This document shows positions 1-11,502 of a DNA stretch of 64,000 nucleotides, piece after piece. A model generated the notes under the pieces. The model saw nothing but the letters and a program-made list of their open reading frames with translations. It had not been told where the DNA came from and made no database searches. The translations under genes were made by a program, and so were the position numbers. Each line of letters opens with the position of its first letter. Position 1 is the stretch's first letter. This DNA is from Euleptes europaea. Lineage: Eukaryota; Chordata; Lepidosauria; Squamata; Sphaerodactylidae. Where the stretch lies: assembly GCF_029931775.1 (NCBI RefSeq), contig NC_079332.1, positions 5,145,970 to 5,209,969 on the forward strand, written 5' to 3'.

Positions 1-120
1 TTCCATGTTTTCCCCCTCCTCCAGTTTACCTTCACAACAAGCCTGTGAGGTAGGCAGGCTCAGAGAGAAGGACTAGCCTAAGTTCACAAGCTGAGCAGTC
101 TTAAGCAGAGTTATATATAC
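1..120 (-). repeat. Degenerate Sauria-type SINE fragment
   Basis: The words for 'cctgtgaggtaggcaggctcagagagaa' and the following tract match the middle of the Sauria-type SINE body in reverse orientation, weakly conserved. Confidence 0.45.
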
Positions 121-204
121 CCTTCTAGGCCCTTGAAGGCAAGGAAGGAAGTAACTCTGCTTTGGGTAGCCCTGCCAACATCCTTCATGGCAAATGAGGA
201 AGAT

Positions 205-205
205 G

Positions 206-276
<71 letters not shown>
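205..276. repeat. (GA)n microsatellite
   Basis: About 70 bases of nearly pure GA/AG next to the 3' end of the reverse-oriented Sauria-type SINE, probably grown from its purine-rich tail. Confidence 0.95.
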
Positions 277-278
<2 letters not shown>

Positions 279-564
279 GAAGAGTTGGTTTTTACACGCC
301 GACTTTCTCTCCCACTTAAGGAAGAATAAAATTGGTTTTCAATCACCTTCCCTTCCCCTCCCCACAACAGACACCCTGTGAGGTAGGTGGGGCTGAGAGA
401 TCTGTGACTAGCCCAAGGTCACCCAGCTGGCTTCATGTGGAGGAGTGGGGAAACCAACCCAGTTCACCAGATTAGCCTCCGCCACTCCTGTGGAGGAGTG
501 GGGAATCAAACCCGATTCTCCAGATCAGAGTCCACCGCTCTTAACCACTACACCACCAGAACCG
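277..564 (-). repeat. Sauria-type tRNA-derived SINE
   Basis: Reverse-complement copy running from the tail (aagaagagttggttttta) to the tRNA-like head (ccactacaccacc). It shares its order of words with at least a dozen copies in this window. Confidence 0.85.
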
Positions 565-810
565 GGGACTCCTGGGGCTTAGTCTAATGAATCAGAAAGG
601 GGGGGCAGGATCCAACCACACCAAAGAATTTTAAAGTGTCATTGTTCAGCAGAGGAGAACAAAACTCACATTAAATTTCTTTAGCCGCAGTCATTGGGGT
701 GGCATAGATTTACAGCCTGCAACAATATCTTCTGTAGAAATCGATGGGATTTATCTCGCTTATCTTTGGAGGACTTCCTTCTTTTTTTAAACTTAAGGAG
801 AAGGGCTTAG

Positions 811-1031
811 GGAAAGGCTGTGGCTCAGTGGCAGAGCCTCTGCTTGGCATGCAGAAAGTCCCGGGTTCAATCCCCGGCATCTCCAGTTAAAGGGACTAGG
901 CAAGCAGGTGATGTGAAAGACCTCTGTCTGAGACCCTGGAGAGCAGCTGCCGGTCTGAGTAGACAATACCGACTGCAATGGACCAAGGGTCTGGTTCAGT
1001 AGAAGGCAGCTTCATGCGTTCATGTGTGTTC
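811..1031 (+). repeat. tRNA-Ala-derived SINE
   Basis: The head is a nearly whole tRNA-Ala: A box tggctcagtgg, anticodon loop cttggcatgc (GGC) and B box ggttcaatccc. A unique body follows, with the tail ggcagcttcatg. This is the reference description for the other copies. Confidence 0.9.
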
Positions 1032-1602
1032 AAGGAGTTAGAAGGGAGAAACCTGTAGACAGAGTCCTGTCCGTCTTCTCCCTAAGAAGATAAATAACTG
1101 AAACAGTCCTGGGGCAGTTTATGCGCATGGAAGTGGCGCTCTGTGCTTTGCATGGCACCTTTATATTAATGTGCGTGCATTAAAGGCATGATGCGCCCCT
1201 TCCCCTCTCAGAGACTGAATCTTTAGAGTCCCAGAGGAAGGAGACCGACAATTCTAGCAACAGAGGTGGGTTGTTGTTTTTTTAACAAAGGCAAAAGGGG
1301 AAAGCAAATAGGGACAGTGATTTTTATTTGGGGAGGGATTGCGGGCCGGAAGACAGGGGCTGTCCCGGGTGAAGAGGGACAGTTGGAGCATATTATGTGG
1401 TTACGATTCAGAGATAACAATGTGGATCAGTAGAGCTTCAAGGCAGAAACGGCGAAGTCCAAGAAGTGAGCCTCCTTGCCAGTCCTTAATATGAGTATTT
1501 ATAAATATCAGGAAGATAAGGTTTTCCAGGTGAATGGAATGAATCTGGTAGGAAGGGGCTGCTTTGTATCATCAGATTAGTGAAGCTACACAGATATTCC
1601 TT

Positions 1603-1690
1603 GGAGGTTGCCCATCCATATACTAACCAGGGCCGACCCTGCTTAGCTTCTGAGATCTGACGAGATCAGATAGCCTGGGCCAACCAGGTC
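1603..1690 (-). repeat. 5S-rRNA-derived SINE fragment
   Basis: The word ctgcttagcttctgagatct followed by gacgagatc is the reverse complement of the internal promoter region of 5S rRNA. Confidence 0.75.
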
Positions 1691-1909
1691 AGGAGCCGTA
1701 GCTCAGTGGAAGAGCATCTGCTTGGCATGCAGAAGGTCCCAGGTTCAATCCCCGGCATCTCCAGTTAAAGGGACTAGGCAAGTAGGTGATGGGAAAGACC
1801 CCTGCCTAAGACCCTGGAGAGCCGCTGCTGGTCTGAGCAGACAATACTGACTTTGATGGACCGAGGGCTTGATTCAGTATAAGGCAGCTTCATGTGTTCA
1901 TGTGTGTTC
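1691..1909 (+). repeat. tRNA-Ala-derived SINE
   Basis: Full-length copy with head, body and ggcagcttcatgtgttc tail, abutting the 5S-derived fragment on its left. Confidence 0.9.
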
Positions 1910-2029
1910 CCTCAGCAACAGGCCCTCCTCCACACACCTAACTAATCTGGAAGATCTTTCCCAACCTCAAATATTACCATCTAGCCAGTCATGTTCCCGC
2001 AGTTCTTACTGGGGCCTATTTTATAGCTG

Positions 2030-2960
2030 TGGCAGGCCCTGGGTAGTATAAGTAGGGGGCACGGCCTGGACTGAGGTTCCCAACCGCCAGCGAAGTTCAT
2101 GTAGCGCCAGGCTTGTTTGTTTGTTTTGAGCGGAACGATTAAGCACAGACAAAAAAAGCCAGATAACAAGCTTTTTTCCCGAGGCTTAGTTCGGGCAGCG
2201 GGCCAGGCGCAGCGGCACCAACCCCGCTTCTCGTCGGCCTTGTACCAGCCATCTGACGCGTTCAGCCGTGAAATATAGCTAACTGGCGGCGGAGGAGAAA
2301 ATGCCGCACAGCTGGCAGGGCTGTTGACCAGAACAGCTTTGGGGAGGAGCAGTTTGGGGCGAGCAGCGAGAACTTTCAGCAGCGGCAGCCTTAAAAGACC
2401 CCCCCCCACACACACACACACAGCCATTCTTAACTTGCCCTCCAGGATATGTGAGTGAAGCAGAGAATCGAGAGCCCACCCACCCCCCAGCACAGCAATG
2501 CCTCATAATTATAGCACTGCAAAAACCAGTGGAAGTGGGAGGTGGGCCCCCGGATCGCAGATGCACATCATTACACCCACACACTTGCCTTTCCAGGAAT
2601 TTACAGCCGTTCCCCCCCCCCCATTAATTCCAAGCACCTGAGAAGGATCTCGCCATTGAAACAGATAATATATATTGATCTGCCTAAACAAACACCCATA
2701 GGCAGAGGTCAACTGGAATGACATCAGCTCGCTGAGCTGTACGCCCATCTGTTTTTTTCTCTCCAAAAACACACACACGCGCATGCACAAAAGAATACCA
2801 GGGCGTGCCTTATTTATCATAGGGTGGCTTTATCATCACCAGAGGCCTAGTGGGGTTCGACACCCAAAGCTTGCTGAAATCTTAACAGCGCTGCTCATTA
2901 AACCCCTAGGCTGCCAGCCAAAGGGTTTGACAGAGCTGTAATCCTTCTGTTTTCTCGGCT
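2030..2960. other. Non-repetitive stretch, no gene recognised
   Basis: GC-rich unique-looking DNA at 2060-2400 is followed by short CA runs (2410-2421, 2768-2778) and a C run at 2612-2622. The reading frames here have no recognisable domain. Confidence 0.5.
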
Positions 2961-2974
2961 CAATATAGGATTGC

Positions 2975-3045
2975 ATGGTAAGGCTGCAGTCCTATGTACA
3001 TTTACTTGGGAGTAAGCCGTGTTGAATTCAATTGGATTTTCTTGA
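2975..3045 (+). repeat. Short dispersed repeat fragment (cagtcctatgtacatttac type)
   Basis: The words tttacttgggagtaagcc and gaattcaattgg recur in diverged form at 33345-33395, with weaker echoes at 36466-36510 and 40231-40262. This is an old dispersed family that I cannot name with confidence. Confidence 0.5.
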
Positions 3046-3549
3046 GAAGGAACATGCATATCGGTCACAGGACTTGGACAGCTTTAGTTTAGCTCTAAAT
3101 TGTTTTTAAACTCACAAACAAGATGACTGCTGCAGCAGCAGTCCAGGGATCCAGGGATACCCTGTTTCAAAGGCAGTGTTTCTTTTTAAAAATGTGCATA
3201 AATAAGAGATGAGAAAGAATCGGCTCTGAGCTTCTGTGTATTTTAAAAGAGAAAGCTCTATTTGAAGCACACCTGCACCCTCTCAAAAACGTTATGGTGT
3301 CCACCTATATTGAATATAAAAATATCTTAACAGGGAGTGTGTGTTTTTTAACCTGTTGTTGTGTGAAAGGGAAGCAATCAAAAGGCAGGGCAGAGCCAAA
3401 GGACTGGGCCTCTGTCCAGGATGCTACAATATTCAGGGCCTGCCCACCATAGGTTGCTTTTCAATTACAGGTCATGGAGAACAGGGATAGTTTGTGTTAT
3501 TGAAAATACAACATTGTTCCCCACACTTTTCAATTCTTTTTAAACTGTT

Positions 3550-3846
3550 AAGGTAAAGGTCCCCTGTACAAACACCGGGTCATTCCTGACCCAGGGGTGA
3601 CGTCACATCCCGATGTTTACTAGGCAGACTTTGTTTACGGGGTGGTTTGCCAGTGCCTTCCCCAGTCATCTTCCCTTTGCCCTCAGCAAGCCGGGTCCTC
3701 ATTTCACTGACCTCGGAAGGATGGAAGGCTGAGTCGACCTCGAGCCGGCGACCTGAAACCGACTCCCGTCGGGATCGAACTCAGGTCGTGAGCAGAGCTT
3801 GGACTGCAGTACTGCAGCTTACCACTCTGCGCCACAGGGCTCCTGA
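3550..3846 (-). repeat. tRNA-derived SINE, 'gagccccgtggtgcag' family
   Basis: Reverse copy of the same element found forward at 59362-59662: tRNA-like head, 'catccttccgaggtcgg' body and 'ggggacctttacctt' tail. A common squamate SINE type. Confidence 0.85.
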
Positions 3847-4384
3847 GTTGTTGGTAAATATATGGGTTTTTTTCAGCCACGAAGGAGGGAAGGGGGGTTC
3901 ATAGTGTAAAATGAAAATACGGCTTGGAATCCCCCCGGGTGATTTGAAAAACTTTTCTGTGCTTCGAGGAAAAACCGTGTTCATCCTTCTGGATCTTTCG
4001 TCCTCTCCAATAGCCTGCGACCAATGCAGCGCATGGAAGAAGTTAAAATGTCCCCCCACACACACACACACAATGCCCTGTGGGGCCTTTTGATGCTATC
4101 CAAGGTGCTGAAGCCCCAGCCAGCTACTGTCCATGGTGCTGAAACTGTGCGCCTCTGCCAACTGCAAGCCTGTGAAAAATCACAGATGGTTTGTTTTGGT
4201 TTTTTGCAAGAAGAATTTGGCAATACCTATAATGGCTGTCAAATCCTGGAAAACTCAGAGCCGAGGATTCTGTAGGAATCCACCTTCCTTGCAAATTGAA
4301 ATTTAGGAAGGTATGGGTTTTTATAAGAAATCTCCCTATCCAGAGCTGCAAAGTGACTGCTGTCTAATCTAGGGATAAAATTTT

Positions 4385-4545
4385 CATCCTGTTTCTTCTT
4401 CCCAGTAGCTCAGGGCAGCACACATGGCTCTCTAGTCCTCCATGTTGTGCTCACAACACCCCTGTGAGGGAGAATGACTGGCCCAGGGTCACTGACTTAA
4501 GTGGGGATTTGAACATCTCCCCTCTCCTCCCTTTTCACAGCCAGC
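4385..4545 (-). repeat. Degenerate SINE fragment
   Basis: The words 'cacaacacccctgtgagg' and 'gcccagggtcactga' match the Sauria-type or related SINE body in reverse orientation. Confidence 0.45.
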
Positions 4546-4566
4546 CTGATGCAGAGTTTCAGAGAA

Positions 4567-5012
4567 GAGGCCATGGCTCATTGGTAGAGCATCTACTTGA
4601 CATGTAGAAGGTCCCAGGTTCAGTCCCCGGCATCTTCAGTTAAATGGACCAGGTAGTAGGTTATTTGAAAGGCCTCTGACTGAGGCCCTGGAGAGCTGCT
4701 GCCAGTCTGAAGAAGCGTTTGGTTTTTATATGCCAACTTTCTCTACCACTTAAGGGAGATTCAAACCGGCTTACAATCACCTTCCCTTCCCCTCCCCACA
4801 ACAGACACCCTGTGGGGTAGGTGTATCTGAGAGAGCTCTAAGAGAGCTGTGAGTAGCCCAAGGTCACCCAGCTGGCTTCATGTGTAGGAGCGGGGAAACC
4901 AACCCAGTTCACCAGATTAGCCTCCGCCGCTCCAAACCACTGCTCTTCACCACTACACCATCACTGATGGATTGATGATCTGATTCAGTATCAAGCTGCT
5001 TCATGTGTTGTA
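4567..5012 (+). repeat. tRNA-Ala-derived SINE split by a Sauria-type SINE
   Basis: Head and body at 4567-4710, tail at about 4963-5012. A reverse Sauria-type SINE (4711-4962) sits between them, so the Sauria copy is the younger insertion. Confidence 0.85.
4711..4962 (-). repeat. Sauria-type SINE nested in a tRNA-Ala SINE
   Basis: From ggtttttatatgccaact to the tRNA-like head (cactacacca). Its boundaries fall exactly where the older SINE is interrupted. Confidence 0.85.
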
Positions 5013-6655
5013 TGATTTTGGTTGGCTTCAATAAAAGGCAATACACATCTTTTGCTTTCAAATGCCTAACAGACCTTTCTCCGCAAGATCCACATGTATG
5101 TTTTCATTCTAACGTAGCATTCCTCCCCCCCTTGCATTTTCCTCTGTGGGAAGAGTAACGTTATATTCAAACAGGCTGTCAAGAAGTCAGTTTTATATCG
5201 CCAAGCTGCTCTAAGCAGGGACTGTACAGCTATCTCTCTGCCAGGGGACGCCTGCCAGCAGTGAGCTCAGGATGAGCGAATGCTTAGCTCAGCCTGTGCC
5301 AGTTTTTCAGAATGCAAAATGATCCTCTGGGGTATTTTGCTGTGCTTCCGGGCAGCCGTAGCTCAGAAAGGTGATCGCGGTTGTCACGCGCACACAAACA
5401 CACACTCTGATGGCTCATTTCCGGATCTCGTTGGTGTCCCTTTCTGAAATGGGTGTCCAAAAAATTTAAAATCCAATCACACTGCAGAATTTGTACCGTT
5501 GTAAAATGTACATGACTAATGGTATTATTCAGCCTGCAGATGAAGACATGAACCTAGTGCTCTATACTGATTCCCCACCCCCACCCCCATTAAGCAGAGG
5601 ACCAGTCTGCATGGCCCATACAAACCTTTCAAAAGTCTGTGATCATGCTTATTCGGATACCTTACCCATTCCATAACAATGCAGTAAAAAACGATATCCT
5701 CCTAGCAGATTTAAATCCGCTGTTCTGGGTTAGTATAATTGCATGCAGGAACAATTCACAATGCGCAGTAGAACCGAGAACAAACCCTTGTTCCGTTTTC
5801 CGCACCGTGCAGCAGGTTTCGATCACGCTGTCAGCCAAACTACTGCTAGCAGCTCCCACACCGTATGGTTGTTTACACAGAAGTATCTGCATTTTCCCAT
5901 AGTTGTGGGGTTTTTGTGGTGGTTGTTTGTGTGTGTGTGTGTGTGTGTGTGTTTTAATTACCAAACCAACCACAAACCCTGGGTCACTACCGATCAGCCT
6001 GCCGGGGGCCTTTTCGCTGAACCGGGATGGTTTTGCGGATGGCGTTTCCCTGCCATGGAGTCTCTCGCTACAGAAGATCTGAACAGATGGGCTATTTTGC
6101 GAATACCCAAGGAGCCTTCTGAGCTGCAGCTTCTAGGAAACGGAGCAATTGGCTGCCGCCCTCATCTCCAGGAAATGTTATTTACCGCATCGCCGTAGCT
6201 GTTTCCCAGCTGGGCCCACCGGCCAACAGCAGCCATCATATCTAGGTTAAACCTCGCTGAGACGGCACTCGATTTCCCCTCTCCTGGCCAAGCAAGGGCG
6301 TGAGACACACGTAGCGATCCACTTCTTTTGCTTGTAAAATGAAAGGCAGTGGGTCGGTCACATTTGGTGCTTTTGGGGGGGGGGCGCCGGGAGAATTTTC
6401 AAGGGGCAGCTGGGAGAAGGCTGTCAGCTCTACTGTCTTTTGCCCCGACTCCATGTCTCCCTGGAGCGATTACGGCTTGCAAGCCACACGGGCCTTGTCT
6501 CCATTCTGAATCCCTCTCCGTTTGATACCAGTTTAACCGGCGTGACGCTTCCCTCCCAAAGAATCCTGGACCTTGTAGTTGAAGGGCCCAGAGGATCGTC
6601 TGCTGGAGAGCCCAACTTCCTGACCCCAAGAACTACCATTCCCAGGGTTCCCTGG
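5013..6655. other. Mostly unique non-coding DNA
   Basis: No exon recognised. It contains a GT run (5930-5951) and a unique-looking GC-rich block at about 5990-6240. At 6545-6655 there is a short dispersed motif of the 'gaatcctgg...ttgtagtt' type that also appears near 8300-8330 and 34670-34700. Confidence 0.5.
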
Positions 6656-6660
6656 GGCGA

Positions 6661-6745
6661 GAGTCATAGAGTTGGAAGGGACCACCAGGGTCATCTAGTC
6701 CAACCCCCTGCACAATGCAGGAAATTCACAACCTGCTTAAACTCC
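6661..6745 (-). repeat. CR1-type LINE 3' tail
   Basis: tcatagagttggaaggga followed by ccaccagggtcatctagtcc is the reverse complement of the extreme 3' end of the CR1-like elements at 12347-12794 and 18871-19232. Confidence 0.85.
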
Positions 6746-7224
6746 GTCACACAGATGTGCCCTTGGCTGTCCAAAGGCCTGACTCTCAATCTCACCATGC
6801 TCCAGGGAGCATTTCCCATTTCTTTCCAGGGAGCAGCAGCATCCGAGACAAATTGCCTGCTCTCCGGGCCGTGTCACCCGCCTTTTTGTGCTCACGGGGC
6901 CGTTAATTATCTGTTTGCATTTGTGTCGCATCCCTCTAATTTAGACGTCCTTTTGCGCCTGTGTTGTGCTGCTCGCTTTGCCTAATTGCTGCCAGGCGCT
7001 CGGCTGACAGTCTTTTATGCTTCCTTTTTCTCCCTCCCCCTTCCTTTCCCCTCCCAGCTCATCTTCTTTCAAATAAATTTAGCAGGTGTGAATGGGAAGA
7101 CAGATGGACTGCATCGACACCTCACAAGCCTTCCTGAATCTACTAATTCTTTACCACACACAGCCCCAAGCAGGTGGTTTTAAGATGTCCCACTTTTGCT
7201 TTTCAGTCTTCCTCTCTAATGACA

Positions 7225-7556
7225 GGGATGATGATGATGAAGAAGAAGAGTTGGTTTTTATATGCTGACTTTCTCTACCATTTAAGGGAGACTCAAACCG
7301 GCTCACAATCGCCTTCCCTTCCCCTCCCCACAACAGACACCCTGTGAGGTAGGTGAGGCTGAGAGAGCTCTAAGTGAGCTGTAACTTGCCCAGGGTCACC
7401 AGCTGGCTTCGTGTGGAGGAGCGGGGAAACAAACCCAGTTCACCAGATTAGCTAGCGTCCACCGCTCATGTGGAGGAGTGAGGAATCAAACCCGGTTCTC
7501 CAAATGAGAGTCCACCGCTCCAAACCACCGCTCTTAACCACTACATCATGCTGGAT
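7225..7556 (-). repeat. Sauria-type SINE with GAT/GAA tail
   Basis: Full-length reverse copy. The tail has grown into a short GAT/GAA microsatellite (7228-7250). Confidence 0.9.
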
Positions 7557-7914
7557 AGAATGGGCCAGCTTTGCATGTATGATTTTTTTTCTTACATCAC
7601 CAGTCTTCTCCCTCATCGCAGATCTATTTGCATGCCAAGCAACCCACACACTTTCTTAAAGGTTATTTTTAGCACGCGTGATTCAGGTGTCAGATTTAGA
7701 CACCTTTTTCTGGGTTGCCAGCTAACCAGGCAAACCGTCTTCGCCAGCTCCTGTGCTTTTTACATCACCTTGTTATTCAGACGTTGGCAGGTGGAGCTTA
7801 GTGCTCGATAGAGTGACACATCCTCATCTGCCAGGGCCAAGCTGTTGTTAAAGGCAGGATTGCAAAGATCCGTTGAAAAGCTGGCACTATTACCGCAAGA
7901 ACTTGTGCATTAGG

Positions 7915-8200
7915 ACCATGACTAAGGGATAGAGCCTCAGCTCGGCATGCAGAAGGTCCCAGATCCATCCCTGGCATCTCCAGTTTTAAGAGGGTCTGGC
8001 AGCAGGCGGTGAGATCCTGAAGAGCTGCTGCCAGGCAGAGTAGACAGTCCTGACCTTGATAGACCCACGGGTCTGACTCGGTAGAACGTTGAGGAAGACC
8101 TTTCTCTGTCTGGCATCCTTAAACTGTCGCCTGGCAGACAAGACCAGGCTAAACTAAATGGGCCAGTAGTCTGTTTTGGTATAAGACGGCTTCATATCAA
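7915..8200 (+). repeat. Degenerate tRNA-Ala SINE plus a second tail fragment
   Basis: 7915-8095 keeps the head (cggcatgcagaaggtccc) and tail. 8145-8200 repeats only the end (gggccagtagtctg...ggcttcat), suggesting an older copy or a tail remnant. Confidence 0.65.
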
Positions 8201-8359
8201 GTTGGGGCTCAAGAGCGTGGCAGAAAACACATGTTACATGTGACCATCCATGCTACTGAGTTGATCCGGCTTGGGGGCCATTCTTCCCGCCCCCTCCCAG
8301 TGAATTCTGGGGATTGTAGTTCTGTGAGGGGGTACTCTGGGCGTTTCTGTCAACGAATC

Positions 8360-8577
8360 ACATGAACACATGAAAATGCCTTATACTGAATCAGACCCTT
8401 GGTCCTCAAAGTCAGTATTGTCTGCTCAGACGGGCAGCGGCTCTCCAGGGTCTCAGGCTGAGGTCTTTTGCATCGCCTACTTGCCTAGTCCCTTTAACTG
8501 GAGATGCCGGGGATTGACCCTGGGGCCTTCTGCATTCGAAGCAGAGGCTCTGTCACTGAGCCACAGCCCCTCCCTCA
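8360..8577 (-). repeat. tRNA-Ala-derived SINE
   Basis: Full-length reverse copy ending at the tRNA head (gagccacagcccctccc). Confidence 0.9.
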
Positions 8578-9531
8578 ATGGAGTTTCTCTCTCTGCCGCA
8601 CCCCCATTCCAGGGCTCCGGGATCCCTATTCAGAGCCCGCACAGAAAACGGTACTGTGCCCGTCTCCACACATTCCCTTCCCATGCTGGGAATCTCACGG
8701 GCGTGCCCGTTGCCAGAAGTGTGGGAGGATCCGAACCCATAATGAAACCTTTCTTTTGAAAGTGAAAACCTAAAAGCTTAAAAAAAAAAAAAAAAAACGT
8801 TGGTAGTGTAAGGATTTGTGCTAATAAGCCTGCTAAGCCGCACGGGCACTAGTGGGAATTGGCCGAGCCCCACAGCCTCCGACATCAAAGTGGACCAGGG
8901 CTTCTCTTGTGTGGCAAGCCCTGAAGCCGCTTCGGGCCGTACGCCCACACTAAAGATGGAGGCAGCTGCAGAGCCATCCGGCCCATCAAGAACCCCGAGT
9001 GGATAAGACTTTTCAATGCCTCCCCTTCAGGCTGCTGGCCAGGGGGAGGGGGACATGCTTGATCACTTCCCCTCCCACAGACCAAAAAAACCCAGCATCT
9101 CTCTGCCTGTAGTGCGCTAGCACGCCGGGGTAAACTTCATTAATCTGTAAGATTTCTGTCCCGCTGTTCTACTTAGAAAGCTCTCTAGGGCTGGCTAGCA
9201 ACACGATTAAAGTAATAACACGAAATGAAGATCCATCTGTTAACAGGTAGTGACCTGCCTGCCTCTTTGCAGCGTAAAGGGGCCTTCATTGAGCTGGTGT
9301 AGCAAGCCGGTGTCTCTCTCTCTGTTAGGACCTCTGGCATTTCTGCCAGGGTTGCCAGCTCTTTTTATTAGCTCTGCTCCTGTTTGGTTAATGTCGGCCT
9401 GACCCAAAGCAAGTTGGCTGAGGGAGCTTTCTCCACCCCTTCGCCTCCAGGCTAGGGGAGACCCCCAACTGCTAAATTCCTCGGGTGCCCAGGCGCAGGG
9501 AAAAGATGGCAACCTTTCACTTGGCTTTCAC

Positions 9532-9717
9532 CAGGGTTGCCAACCTCCCAGCGGAGATCTCCTGGAATTAGATCTCCAAGTGACAGCGACCAGTTCCCCT
9601 GGAGAAGATGGCTGCTTTGGAGGGTGGACTCTATGGCGTTATACCGCACTGAGATCCCTCCCCAGGCTCCACCCTCAAAATCTTCAGGTATTTTCCGACC
9701 CAGAGCTGGCAACGTTA
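9532..9717 (+). mobile_element. hAT-like MITE (cagggttgcc family)
   Basis: Starts CAGGGTTGCCAACCTCC and ends GGCAACGTTA, the terminal inverted repeats of this family. It is flanked by an 8-bp duplication with one mismatch (gctttcac at 9524-9531, gcattcac at 9718-9725). The 8-bp duplication is the hAT superfamily signature. Confidence 0.85.
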
Positions 9718-9721
9718 GCAT

Positions 9722-9920
9722 TCACATGAAGCTGCCTTCTACTGAACCAGACCCTTGGTCCATCAAAGTCAGTATGGCCTGCTCAGACCGGCAGCGGCTC
9801 TCCAGGGTCTCAGGCAGGGGTCTTTCACATCACCTACTTGCCTAGTCCCTTTAAGTGGAGATGCCGGGTATTGAACCTGGGACCTTCTGCATGCCAAGTA
9901 GCTGCTCTGCCATTGAGCAT
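9722..9920 (-). repeat. tRNA-Ala-derived SINE
   Basis: Reverse copy immediately right of the MITE. The right target duplication of the MITE overlaps its tail, so the MITE probably landed at the SINE end. Confidence 0.88.
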
Positions 9921-9929
9921 CATGGGATG

Positions 9930-10385
9930 TGTTGGAGGGGGGAAGAGGTGGGAACCGGGCAGCCAGAAGCGTTCCGAGGGCTCCTGGGCAGGTGCCCTTG
10001 GGAAGTTTCCCTCATCAACATGCTAGACAGATGAGAGCAAAATCTGACGCATCCCAGCTTTGTTTACCGTCTGTCCTTCCCTTCCACCACCTGGCTTGGG
10101 AGTCCTCACTGCCTTCCATCTGCTTTTGGGTCAGGAGGATTCCAAGGACGGCAGCAGGCGGCTTCCTTCCAAGCTCGCCTCAGATAAATAAATAAGCCCA
10201 CCCATCCCCATCCCTTTGAGCCTCCGATATGCAAGTGGGAGCAACGTAATGGAAGAGGTGGCCAAGCTTCTCTCAGGCCCGATTTACGCATGCAGGTGGG
10301 AATGAGGTGGGAGAACGGCCTGCCGTTCTCCAGAGCTCAGGCGGAGGATCGGTGTGCCGCTGAGAAACCTGTCTGCGTGAGGAAG
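9930..10385. other. Non-coding, no repeat recognised
   Basis: GC-rich unique-looking sequence; reading frames show no domain. Confidence 0.4.
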
Positions 10386-10388
10386 CAT

Positions 10389-10557
10389 GGGGCTGGGCTG
10401 TGGCTCAGTAGTAGAGCATCTGCCTGGCATGCGGAAGGCCCCAGGTTCAATCCCCGGCATCTCCAGTTAAAAGAACCAGGCAAGTAGGTGATGTGAAAGG
10501 CCCCTGCCTGAGACCCTGGAGAGCCGCTGCCAGTCTGAGTAGACAATACTGACTTTA
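10389..10557 (+). repeat. tRNA-Ala-derived SINE (tandem copy 1)
   Basis: Head to 'caatactgacttta'. It carries the variant ttaaaagaaccagg instead of the usual ttaaagggactagg. Confidence 0.88.
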
Positions 10558-10690
10558 GAGGAGGGGCCGTGGCTCAGCGGTACAGCCTCTGCTTGGCATG
10601 CAGAAGGTCCCAGGTTCAATCCCCGGCATCTCCAGTTAAAAGAACCAGGCAAGTAGGTGATGTGAAAGGCCCCTGCCTGAGACCCTGGAG
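10558..10690 (+). repeat. tRNA-Ala-derived SINE (tandem copy 2, 3' truncated)
   Basis: Follows copy 1 directly and shares its rare ttaaaagaacc variant, then breaks off after gagaccctggag. Confidence 0.88.
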
Positions 10691-10744
10691 TTGCTAAATA
10701 GATAACGTATAATAAGAGAGGGGGCTGTTTTGCTTTTGAGAGCT

Positions 10745-10975
10745 TTGGTGTCATGGTTAGGATTTCCTGGCTAGTATCTGGGAGACCCTGGTTGGAATCC
10801 CCACTCGTGCCGTGGAAGCTAGCTGGGCGACCTGGGGCCAGTCACACTCTCTCAGCCTCCCCTCCCTCGCAGGGTTGTCATGAGGACAAAATGGAGGAGA
10901 CGAGAATGATGTCCGCCGCTTCGGGTTCCCTAATTGGGGAGAAAAGCGGGGCATGAATGAATGGATTAAACTGAA
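10745..10975 (+). repeat. tRNA-derived SINE, diverged Sauria relative
   Basis: tggttaggatttcctggc..., 'ggggccagtcacactctctc', 'gggttgtcatgagg' and the end 'ggggagaaaagcggggc' match the related copy at 50112-50300. Confidence 0.7.
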
Positions 10976-11502
10976 CTAACAGGCTGCGGGATCCTCTCCC
11001 CGGCCTGCGTGGAGGCAGCAGAGCCTGCCTTCCCCCCCCCCCCCCGTAGCCCTTCCTCTCGGTGGCCGGCTGCTTGCTTGCAGCTCCTGTCCAAGGAACA
11101 AGCCAGTCCCATTCAAGCCCGCCCATGGGTGGAACGGAGCGGAGGAGCTCTGGGTTCGCAGGCGTCCGTGTGGGGTTCCTCCGAGCCAGCTGGCCCCGGG
11201 CAGCCAGCCCTTCTGCATCGGCAGGTGACGCCAAGGAGCCAGACAGCCCATTCTGGCCTCCGCTTCGATGTGTCTGAGCCGGCGAGTCTCCTGAGACGGG
11301 TGCGCTGGGTCTGCTCTGAAGGTCGGGTCAGCCTGGCCGAGGCTAATAGGAGGTGACATTCGACTCGCCGGGGCCATTGGGGGCCTCTCCTTGGCATGGC
11401 AGGCTTGGAAGCCTGCCCAACGAGGCAATCAATAATTAACAGGCATATGTATAGAAAGGGACGTTGGTGATAGACCCTCCCAGGGGCAGGAAGGCCACCG
11501 GT

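Noticed and set aside
205-276. CRISPR-like array in short repeats of this window
   Set aside because: All short tandem repeats are microsatellites or minisatellites without unique spacers, in a vertebrate genome.
133-381. Open frame with poly-ER
   Set aside because: Translation of a GA microsatellite plus a SINE.
811-885. Functional tRNA-Ala genes at the many tRNA-like heads
   Set aside because: Each head continues into the SINE body and tail, and copies are numerous and diverged.
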